Origin: Comamonadaceae bacterium
GTDB taxonomy: Bacteria > Pseudomonadota > Gammaproteobacteria > Burkholderiales > Burkholderiaceae_C
Assembly (NCBI GenBank): GCA_947448735.1
Contig: CANFOS010000013.1
Span: 18,397 to 82,396 of the forward strand
Direction of reading: 5' to 3'
Length of the DNA: 64,000 bases
Part shown: positions 18,345-25,936 of the stretch, piece by piece
Numbering within the stretch: the first letter of the stretch is position 1
How the letters are laid out: each line of letters opens with the position of its first letter
The notes under the pieces: model-generated
Seen by the model: only the letters and a program-made list of their open reading frames with translations
Told to the model about the DNA's origin: nothing
Databases searched by the model: none
Translations under genes and position numbers: made by a program

Positions 18345-18908
18345 TTAACCTAGCAATGGCAGTATGGGCTGCGACAGCACCCGGTTAACAAACGACTCAG
18401 GATCGGCGCGGCGGCGCTCAAACTCTGGGGTTGAATAGCAGCTTGGGTTGATTTTCCGGCCAAGTTTGGCTTCGGCGGTTTCCAGGGCGGCCAGCACCTG
18501 ACTGAGCTGCAAGCTCTCGCCAACCAGCATCACATCTATGTCACTTTGGGCTGTGTCGGTTTGCTTGGCGACCGAGCCATAGACCCAGGCAGATTTCAGG
18601 TCGGGCAGCAGCGCTTGTAAGGCCTCACGCAGCACCGGCACCGTGCCCAGTGTTTTGCGCGTCAAGGCTACCAATTCCGCGTAAACGGGTGACTTCATGT
18701 TGGCTTGAAAGCGGCGCATGTTGCCGACCGCCTGCGCATCGACCAGCCCCGCCGCTGCCAGACGGTTCAATTCGCGTTGCAAAGATGCGCTGCCCAAGCC
18801 GGTCAGGCGGCGCAACTCGCTCAAGTGATAGGCCCGCTCGGGTTGACCAAAGACCCAGCTCAAAACGCGGGCCTGGCTTTCGGTAAAGAGAGCAGAACTG
18901 ATAGACAT
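18345..18908 (-). CDS. HTH-containing nucleotidyltransferase (MNT-like) protein
   Basis: N-term wHTH 'YHLSELRRLTGLGSASLQRELNRLAAAGLV'; NTase motif 'AWVYGSVAKQTDTAQSDIDVMLVG'. Confidence 0.85.
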   Translation of the reverse strand: MSISSALFTESQARVLSWVFGQPERAYHLSELRRLTGLGSASLQRELNRLAAAGLVDAQAVGNMRRFQANMKSPVYAELVALTRKTLGTVPVLREALQALLPDLKSAWVYGSVAKQTDTAQSDIDVMLVGESLQLSQVLAALETAEAKLGRKINPSCYSTPEFERRRADPESFVNRVLSQPILPLLG

Positions 18909-19018
18909 GCCAAATAATAGCATGATCAAGCTAAATATTGGCTTGTTTGCGCTTTCGAGTGAAAGCACGTCACTGAACCAGGATTTCGCGCGAAGCTTGT
19001 GGACATGACAGCTTTAAA

Positions 19019-19040
19019 ATATACTTTTGAAAATGTATAT
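19019..19040. promoter_or_regulatory. candidate TA operator palindrome
   Basis: ATATAC-TTTTGAAAAT-GTATAT inverted repeat just upstream of the AbrB-like antitoxin start at 19061. Confidence 0.5.
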
Positions 19041-19060
19041 CTAAAGAAGGGGGGTTCTTC

Positions 19061-19306
19061 ATGCAAGTTGCCAAATGGGGAAATAGTCTGGCGGTGCGCC
19101 TGCCGGTGGCCTTGGTGCAAGAGCTGGGCATTGCAGATGGGGATGAACTGCTGCTGCAACCGGCACACAGAAAAGGAGCGCTGCCGGCCAGTGTCAACGT
19201 GACCCGACTGCCCGGCAAGCTGGAGCGCTTGCAGGCGATGCGCCACTTGCGCGCGCCTTGGGGCGCAGACTTTGCCTTTGACCGCGAAGAGGCCAGCGCC
19301 AGGTGA
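19061..19306 (+). CDS. AbrB/MazE-like antitoxin
   Basis: 'MQVAKWGNSLAVRLPVALVQELGIADGDELLLQP' swapped-hairpin AbrB motif. Confidence 0.87.
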   Translation: MQVAKWGNSLAVRLPVALVQELGIADGDELLLQPAHRKGALPASVNVTRLPGKLERLQAMRHLRAPWGADFAFDREEASAR

Positions 19307-19716
19307 AGGCGTTTATCGACACCAATGTGCTCATTTATTGGGTGGACGACAGCACGCGGGCCGATGTGGTGGAGCGGTTGCTGGCGCAGCAGGCGGTCAT
19401 CAGCGTGCAGGTGCTCAATGAATTTGCCAATGTGCTGCGTAAAAAACGCGCTATGCCGCTGCCGGATGTTGAAGCCCTTTGCACCACCTTGATAGACACC
19501 TGCGATGTGCTTGACTTGAGCGTGCGCACCCATCAAACAGCCTTGGCCTTGATGGCGCGCTACCAGTTGTCGGTGTACGACGCCAACATCGTTGCAGCCG
19601 CCTTGAGCGATTGCGCCGTTTTGTACACCGAGGACATGCAAGACGGACTCAACCTCAAACTGCCTGGATCGGCAGGCACTAACTCGCTGGTTATTCGCAA
19701 CCCGTTTCGGGCTTGA
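19303..19716 (+). CDS. PIN domain toxin (VapC-like)
   Basis: MKAFIDTNVLIYWVDD..., 'LSVYDANIVAAAL'; overlaps antitoxin (ATG inside its end). Confidence 0.9.
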   Translation: MKAFIDTNVLIYWVDDSTRADVVERLLAQQAVISVQVLNEFANVLRKKRAMPLPDVEALCTTLIDTCDVLDLSVRTHQTALALMARYQLSVYDANIVAAALSDCAVLYTEDMQDGLNLKLPGSAGTNSLVIRNPFRA

Positions 19717-19775
19717 GTACTTGCAGAGTTTGTATGGCACAAACTGAAACCTGATGAGGTTGCAGTTAAATGCCT

Positions 19776-19789
19776 ATAATGTACATTAT
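19776..19789. promoter_or_regulatory. candidate TA operator palindrome
   Basis: Perfect palindrome ATAATGTACATTAT upstream of the Phd-like antitoxin, followed by a second GTACAT at about 19794. Confidence 0.5.
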
Positions 19790-19810
19790 TAAAGTACATA
19801 AAGGATATTT

Positions 19811-20104
19811 ATGTCTATCTCCATAGCCCAATCCCGCCAGCAGCTGTCTGCCCTGATCGCTGCGGCACAGCAGCAACCCCAAGTCATCACCAACCGCAAT
19901 AAGCCCGTGGCGGTGCTGGTGTCGGCAGAATACTTTGCCCGAAGCCAGGCCGCTGTGAAGCCCGTTGACGACAGCTTTTACGCGCAGGTGCAGCAGTTGC
20001 GAGAGACCTTCCCGCCCCAAGACGATACCGGTCTGACTGTGCCAGACACCTCTGCGCGCCAAGCGCCTTGGCAGCGCGCCAATGACTTTGCGGGTCCTGT
20101 TTAA
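19811..20104 (+). CDS. type II toxin-antitoxin antitoxin, Phd/YefM family
   Basis: 'MSISIAQSRQQLSALIAAAQQQPQVITNRNKPVAVLVSAEYF'. Confidence 0.9.
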   Translation: MSISIAQSRQQLSALIAAAQQQPQVITNRNKPVAVLVSAEYFARSQAAVKPVDDSFYAQVQQLRETFPPQDDTGLTVPDTSARQAPWQRANDFAGPV

Positions 20105-20115
20105 AGCTGCCCGGT

Positions 20116-20526
20116 ATGAGCGCCACCATCGTTCTGGCTGACACCAACGTCATCAGTGAGTTTGTGAAAAGCACACCCAACGCGCAGGTGATGCGCTGGC
20201 TGGAGTCGGTGCAACTCATGGCCATCTCTGCGGTCACGCTGGAAGAGGCTCACTTCGGGCTGGCCTGGCAACCCAACACCCGCAAACTGGCGCTGTTCAA
20301 CGCATTGGTCCAACGCATGCACTGCGTGTACCCCATCACCCCCGCCATCGCACAGCGCGGCGGCGCCTTGCGGGGGCAGTTCCAGGCCCAGGGCATCACA
20401 CGCAGCACGCCAGACATGCTGATAGCTGCCACCGCCATAGAGCATCAACTGGTGCTGGCCACCCGCAACGTGCGCGACTTTTTAGGCTGCGGGGTGCAGG
20501 TCGTGAACCCATTTGATTTTTCATAA
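20116..20526 (+). CDS. PIN domain toxin (VapC/FitB-like)
   Basis: 'VLADTNVISEFVKSTPN', 'TPDMLIAATAIEHQLVLATRNVRDF'. Confidence 0.92.
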   Translation: MSATIVLADTNVISEFVKSTPNAQVMRWLESVQLMAISAVTLEEAHFGLAWQPNTRKLALFNALVQRMHCVYPITPAIAQRGGALRGQFQAQGITRSTPDMLIAATAIEHQLVLATRNVRDFLGCGVQVVNPFDFS

Positions 20527-20547
20527 GCCGGTTAGCATTCCCAGCCT

Positions 20548-22188
20548 ATGGCTACCTTGCATCCCGCGCTTTCATCAATTCACCCCCGCAGCCTGGGCAG
20601 TTACCGCGAGCGCGACGTGCTTGCCATGCTTGAGCAGGGTCTGCCTGACGGGTTTGATGTGTTTCACAGCGTTGACTGGTCGACCATGTACGAGGGTCGG
20701 CAGACTTTTGGTGAGGTGGACCTGGTGGTGATGGGGCCGGGCGGTCATGTCACGCTTTTAGAAGTGAAGGCGGGTGCGGTAGAGCTATCAGACACAGAGT
20801 TCACCAAGTCCTATAGTGGCGCGGCCGGGCGTCAAGACAAGAACGTGAGCCATCAAGCGCGCCGCCAGCACCACGGCCTGACGCGCGGGCTTGAAGATGC
20901 CGGACTGGCCGCCGTGCGGGTGGCCCACTTTGTGGTGCTGCCCGACCAGCTGGTGGCGCAGGGCACAGTGGCCTATCCGCGCGAAAGAATCATTGATGCC
21001 GGGCAGATGGACGACTTGACCGGGCTGGTGCGCGGATCTTTTCCTGCTACCAGTCTGCCAGCGCCCACGCGTGCGAAGGTGCATGACTTTCTGGTCAACC
21101 GCTTTGGGCTGCAACCTGACCCTTCTACGCTCATTGGGCAGGTACAAAGAGCCAGTGTGGCTCTGGCTGACGGCCTGGCCACCTGGGTGCCGCGCATATC
21201 GCATGCGGGCGGTGCGTTTGTGGTGGAGGCCACCGCTGGGTCGGGCAAGACGCAGCTGGCGCTGGCATTGCTCAGAGACGCATCGGCGCGCAAGCTTCGG
21301 TCGGCCTATGTCTGTTTTAATCGCTCGCTCGCTGACCATATGGCCAGCGTCTCGCCGCCCGTGGCAGAGGTGGCCACTTTTCATGAGTACTGCGCGCAAT
21401 TTGCCAGGGGCCGTGGCCATGAGCCAGACTTTGCCGACACCAGCGTTTACGCCCGCATGGCAGACGAGCTGTGCGCGCATGCCGGCGAGCAGTCGGTGCG
21501 GCTGGACTTGCTGGTGGTCGACGAGTCGCAAGACTTTGAGCCCAGCTGGGTGCAGGCGCTGGTCGCGCGGCTCAAGCCCGATGGCCGGTTTTATGTGCTG
21601 GGTGACCCGGACCAGCAGGTGTACCCGCGCGAAAGCTTTGACATGATGGATGCCGTGCACGTCAAGTGCATGGACAACTTTCGCAGCCCAGTGCGGGTGG
21701 TTGAGGTCATCAACCGCCTGCGCCTGGCAACCGAGCGGGTGACGCCAAAGTCGGCTTATCCGGGCGATCTGCCGTACTTTGAAGCCTATGGCGCTGGCCC
21801 AAAAGACGGTCTGCATGCACTTGAAAAATGTCTCAAGAAGCTGCTGGCAGAGGGTTACACCGCGTCCCAGATTGCGGTGATCAGCTTTGCTGGGCGCGAG
21901 CGCTCCGAGCTGTCGACCGCCACGCACCTTGCCGGGCTCAGTACCCGCCGTTTTTTGGGCACGTACGACAGCGCCGGCAACGCGCTGTGGAGCCAAGGCG
22001 AGTTGTTGGTAGAGACCATCTACCGATTCAAAGGCCAGAGCGCGCCGGTGGTGGTGCTGTGCGAGATCGACTTCAAAGAACTCAGTGCCAAAGAGCTGCG
22101 CAAACTTTTTGTCGGCTTCACGCGCGCGCAGCTGCGCCTGGTGTGCCTGATGTCTCAGGCGGCTTCGCAATTGCTGCTGTCGCGATGA
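20548..22188 (+). CDS. NERD-domain nuclease fused to SF1/UvrD-like helicase
   Basis: NERD-like 'FGEVDLVVMGPGGHVTLLEVKAG'; Walker A 'VEATAGSGKTQLAL'; motif II 'LLVVDESQDFEPSW'; C-term 'YRFKGQSAPVVVLCEID...KLFVGFTRAQLRLVCLMS'. Confidence 0.87.
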   Translation: MATLHPALSSIHPRSLGSYRERDVLAMLEQGLPDGFDVFHSVDWSTMYEGRQTFGEVDLVVMGPGGHVTLLEVKAGAVELSDTEFTKSYSGAAGRQDKNVSHQARRQHHGLTRGLEDAGLAAVRVAHFVVLPDQLVAQGTVAYPRERIIDAGQMDDLTGLVRGSFPATSLPAPTRAKVHDFLVNRFGLQPDPSTLIGQVQRASVALADGLATWVPRISHAGGAFVVEATAGSGKTQLALALLRDASARKLRSAYVCFNRSLADHMASVSPPVAEVATFHEYCAQFARGRGHEPDFADTSVYARMADELCAHAGEQSVRLDLLVVDESQDFEPSWVQALVARLKPDGRFYVLGDPDQQVYPRESFDMMDAVHVKCMDNFRSPVRVVEVINRLRLATERVTPKSAYPGDLPYFEAYGAGPKDGLHALEKCLKKLLAEGYTASQIAVISFAGRERSELSTATHLAGLSTRRFLGTYDSAGNALWSQGELLVETIYRFKGQSAPVVVLCEIDFKELSAKELRKLFVGFTRAQLRLVCLMSQAASQLLLSR

Positions 22189-22733
22189 AAAACGCCGCCT
22201 ACTACCTGCCTGGCTACGGCGGCCTGTTGGCCACCGGCCTGGGCGCGGCTCTGCTTGCCCGCGGCCTTGATGTGACCGGTCGGCAAACGGTGGATGAGTT
22301 CAAGGCGCTGCCATTTCAAGAGCAGGTTGATCTGGTGGCGCAAGATTTACAGGCGCATTTCTGGCAAGCCGACGCCCGCGTGGTGGCCAACTCCTTCGGG
22401 GCTTATCTGTTCTTGCATGCGCAGGCGCAGCTGCCGCCATTTCCGGGCAGGGTGCTGTTGCTCTCACCCATCGTGGGCGAGTTCTCTAACGACGAGACGC
22501 AGATGAACTTCATTCCGCCCCGTGCTGAGCGGCTGAAGGCGTTGGCACAGGCCGGGCAGTACCCGCCACTGGCGCACTGCGAGGTGCATGTGGGCGACCA
22601 AGACTGGCAAAGCAACCCTGTGAATGTGGCGGCGTTTGGCAAGCAGCTCGGGCTGGCGGTGACCATCGTGCCGCAAGCGGGCCACATGCTGGACAAAACC
22701 TATGTCAGCGCCTTGCTGGACCGCTGGCTTTGA
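22185..22733 (+). CDS. small alpha/beta hydrolase
   Basis: 'VVANSFGAYLFLHA' nucleophile elbow, C-term 'AGHMLDKTY'; ATGA overlap with helicase. Confidence 0.7.
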   Translation: MKNAAYYLPGYGGLLATGLGAALLARGLDVTGRQTVDEFKALPFQEQVDLVAQDLQAHFWQADARVVANSFGAYLFLHAQAQLPPFPGRVLLLSPIVGEFSNDETQMNFIPPRAERLKALAQAGQYPPLAHCEVHVGDQDWQSNPVNVAAFGKQLGLAVTIVPQAGHMLDKTYVSALLDRWL

Positions 22734-22878
22734 TGTTCTTGCGCTATGCCCGCCAAGTTTGGTGCCGTGTAGCCTAGTCGCCCCAAAGTTTTGCAACTCG
22801 CGCAAAAGGCTCATCTCATGAGCCTGCGATCAGCTCCAATACACAATAGGACACTGCAAAAAGACAACAAGGCAAAGC

Positions 22879-23160
22879 ATGAACGAACCGGATTTTTTAA
22901 ACGAGGTCGCGCAATCGATTGAACGCATGGACGAGGACTTGCGGACGCATTTCCGCACGGTCACCCGCATGCTGATGGCCTGCTACCTGGACGATAGCCA
23001 GAAGGCGGCGGTTTTTGTCACCCGGGGTGAAGGCGAGACTGCTTCCCTGGTGTCTGTGAACGCCGACGATGAAGAGCTCAGCAAAATGATGTTCTTCATG
23101 AAAGAGATGACGGGCGAGGCGATGTTGATCGGCGCCGGTCGGCCTCAAGATCTTCATTGA
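22879..23160 (+). CDS. hypothetical protein (93 aa)
   Basis: Isolated ORF without competing frame; no recognised domain. Confidence 0.5.
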   Translation: MNEPDFLNEVAQSIERMDEDLRTHFRTVTRMLMACYLDDSQKAAVFVTRGEGETASLVSVNADDEELSKMMFFMKEMTGEAMLIGAGRPQDLH

Positions 23161-23191
23161 GCCTTTTGCCAAGTGCGGCCGTTGACCAGAA

Positions 23192-25162
23192 ATGGAAAGA
23201 AATATGGACGCAACGCTAAAAAATCAGATACCGCGCATGTCAAAACAGAAAGTTGCCATGAGACACAACTGCCTCACAAATGAACCGCACCAAGTCATAC
23301 TGCTGCTGCAAAAGGTCACCCAGCTTTTGGCGGTCATGGTGTTGTTTTTGACGGCCAGCGCTGGGTACGCCGCTTACAAGCCCGCCTTCACCGAGGTGCT
23401 TGATTTCACGCATTTCCACGTGAATGCCGATGGCAGTGCATTTCAGACGACGCAGAGTTCTATCCGCATTGAGACAGAAAGGGGGGTAAGCGGCTTCTCC
23501 GAGCGGGAGGTCTACTACAACGGCACGTTTGAAAACGTTGAGGTGCTGGAGGCCTACACACTGCAGCCCGACGGCACAAAACTGCACCTTGCTGCTGACA
23601 AGATTCGCACCCAGGATGCAGCTTCTGACAGCACGCAGATATTCACCGACGGCAAGGTCAAGGTGATGATTTACCCCCAGGTGCAGGTGGGTAGCGTGCT
23701 GTATTTCAAGGTAAAGACCCATCAGCACACGCCGACATTTCCGGGGCACTTTGTCTGGTCTAGCAATTACTCGCCGTTTATCAGCTACGAAAACGTGGAG
23801 GTGGTGATCACCCACGACCCGGCCATTGACTTGCGTTTTGCGCCGCGTGGCATGAGCGGCGGTGCTGAGCCCTTGCTGCCCACGGATGTGCCGGGCAGCG
23901 TACGCCACCGTTACACGTATCGCCAGACTGACTATCTGCCGCCCGAGCCCGGCGTGATAGCGCTGGCGGACTTTGCCCCCAGGTTTGCTGTCAGTAGCTT
24001 TAAAACCTACGCAGAGGTGGCACAGGCTTACCAGTCAAGGGCCCGGCCCAAGGCCGATGTGACGCCCGCTGTCGAATCGCTGGCCCGCAGCCTGACAACA
24101 GCGAACCAGTCAGTCGAGCAAAAAAGCCGCAGCTTGTACAACTGGGTGAGCAAGAACATCCGCTATGTGGGTGTGTATGTCGGGGCAGGGGGCTTCGTGC
24201 CGCATTCCGCCCAGAGTATTCTGGACAACCGCTACGGCGACTGCAAAGACCACGTGGTGTTGCTGGAGGCGCTTCTTAGAGCGGTGGGGATTGAGAGCAG
24301 CCCGGTCTTGATTTATGCCGGCAATTCGTATCGATTGCCCGACCTTGCCACGCCTTACGCCTTTAACCATGCGATCACGTTCATACCTGCCTTGAACTTG
24401 TTCCTGGACTCCACGGCAGAGTTTGCACCGTTTGGTCTTTTGCCTCTGGAAATTTTGCAACAACCCGCGTTAATCACCACGACAGGCACAGTCAGTCAGA
24501 CGCCGTTAATGGATGCGAAGCAACATTACGCAGAAACGCATACCAAGCTGGCGTTGCGCTTTGATGGCTCTGTGACGGGCTCGTCGACCACACAGACTTT
24601 CGGGCACCTGCAGATCAGGTCACGCGCATCACAGGCCGCCAACAAAGACAAAGACCCCGAGGCGCGGATCACCAGCATGCTGTATCGGTTTTTGGAGTCG
24701 GGCAGCGGCACGATGAACTTTCCAGATCCCAAAGACTTTGACGCGCCTTGGGTGCTCACGTCCACCTTTGAACTCGATCCGCTTTTCAACTTTCCAGGCC
24801 CCAGCGCGATGACCATTCCGGTGGGCATCGCCCCGGGCAATATCAAATGGCTTTCAATGGCGCGCGCCAACTTGAACAATAAGTTTCCAGAAAGCTGCAC
24901 AACAACCCGCTACATAGAGAACACGGAACTCGCCGTTCCAAAAGGAATCGTCATGCAGGCCGTTCCCAAAAGCGTGTCATTTCAGCGCGGGGCACTGCAC
25001 TACAAAGCCAGTTACACCCGCAATGCAAACACCCTGAATGTAAGAAGAGAATTGCTGATCCAAAGAGAGCAGCGCTTTTGCATGCCGTCTGACGAAAAAG
25101 ACTGGCTGGCCTTGACGAAAGTCATGAAAAAAGACCTGCGGGGGCAGATTTTTATACGCTGA
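23192..25162 (+). CDS. DUF3857/transglutaminase-like secreted protein
   Basis: N-term DUF3857-like; transglutaminase core 'RYGDCKDHVVLLEALLRAVGIES', 'FNHAITFI', 'LDSTAE'. Internal ATG may be the true start. Confidence 0.85.
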   Translation: MERNMDATLKNQIPRMSKQKVAMRHNCLTNEPHQVILLLQKVTQLLAVMVLFLTASAGYAAYKPAFTEVLDFTHFHVNADGSAFQTTQSSIRIETERGVSGFSEREVYYNGTFENVEVLEAYTLQPDGTKLHLAADKIRTQDAASDSTQIFTDGKVKVMIYPQVQVGSVLYFKVKTHQHTPTFPGHFVWSSNYSPFISYENVEVVITHDPAIDLRFAPRGMSGGAEPLLPTDVPGSVRHRYTYRQTDYLPPEPGVIALADFAPRFAVSSFKTYAEVAQAYQSRARPKADVTPAVESLARSLTTANQSVEQKSRSLYNWVSKNIRYVGVYVGAGGFVPHSAQSILDNRYGDCKDHVVLLEALLRAVGIESSPVLIYAGNSYRLPDLATPYAFNHAITFIPALNLFLDSTAEFAPFGLLPLEILQQPALITTTGTVSQTPLMDAKQHYAETHTKLALRFDGSVTGSSTTQTFGHLQIRSRASQAANKDKDPEARITSMLYRFLESGSGTMNFPDPKDFDAPWVLTSTFELDPLFNFPGPSAMTIPVGIAPGNIKWLSMARANLNNKFPESCTTTRYIENTELAVPKGIVMQAVPKSVSFQRGALHYKASYTRNANTLNVRRELLIQREQRFCMPSDEKDWLALTKVMKKDLRGQIFIR

Positions 25163-25297
25163 GTTGGTCAAAGGCTCATGCTGGGCAGACAAGCGCATGT
25201 TTGCCAAAAGCCTTGTTGGACCGTCAGAAGTTTGAGCGAGATGGCTTGATGGAATAATCTGCCGGATCTATTGATGAACGGTACTCAAGGAGCCGAT

Positions 25298-25726
25298 ATG
25301 AACTGGTTGATTCAACAAATGTCCCGTAGAACTGTGCAACTGGCGACTGCCGCTTTGTTCGTCTGGCTAGGTCTGATCGCGCAGGCGCATGCGCAGAGCC
25401 CCATTCGCATTCAGTTTGCAAAAGGAGCCATCAGCGCGGAGTGGAAAGGGAAGATTTACGACGGCTCCCAGGACTTCGTGTTGCGATTGGGTCGAGGTCA
25501 GTCGCTGACGGTCAGCAGTCCGGATGTGTACACCTGGTCCGTCAGAGGCCCCAATGGGCGTGAATTGGGATGCAATGGGTCAAATTATTGCAGTCCTGCT
25601 GAGGATATTTTTTCGTTGCCCCTGTCAGGAGACTACCTGATCAGCACGAGTTACCGCATGAGCAGCTGCGCCACCTGTCCGGTGGCCAACTCTCGAAGTG
25701 TCAATGTGGTTTTCATTGTGAAGTGA
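25298..25726 (+). CDS. secreted hypothetical protein (PPC-like beta domain)
   Basis: Signal peptide ending AQAHAQ; 'IRIQFAKGAISAEWKGKIYDGSQDFVLRLGRGQSLTV'; four Cys. Confidence 0.6.
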   Translation: MNWLIQQMSRRTVQLATAALFVWLGLIAQAHAQSPIRIQFAKGAISAEWKGKIYDGSQDFVLRLGRGQSLTVSSPDVYTWSVRGPNGRELGCNGSNYCSPAEDIFSLPLSGDYLISTSYRMSSCATCPVANSRSVNVVFIVK

Positions 25727-25936
25727 CTGCCGTACCCATTGAGTTTTGGGTCATCTGACCAGCCACTACCCGTCAGTTCTTTGACCATGGCGGCGATGAT
25801 CTTGCTGTCGCGCCGCAAATGGCTTGAATACGTCATGTCCGGCGCTGGCTCCACGGTTGCGGTGGCGGGCGGTCTGGCCGCGTTCCAACCCTGAAGTCTG
25901 TTACATTTGAATCGATAAATTCTTCAAAATGATAAG

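Noticed and set aside
20788-22170. 460-aa minus-strand ORF
   Set aside because: Antisense to the NERD-helicase, no motifs, typical high-GC shadow ORF.
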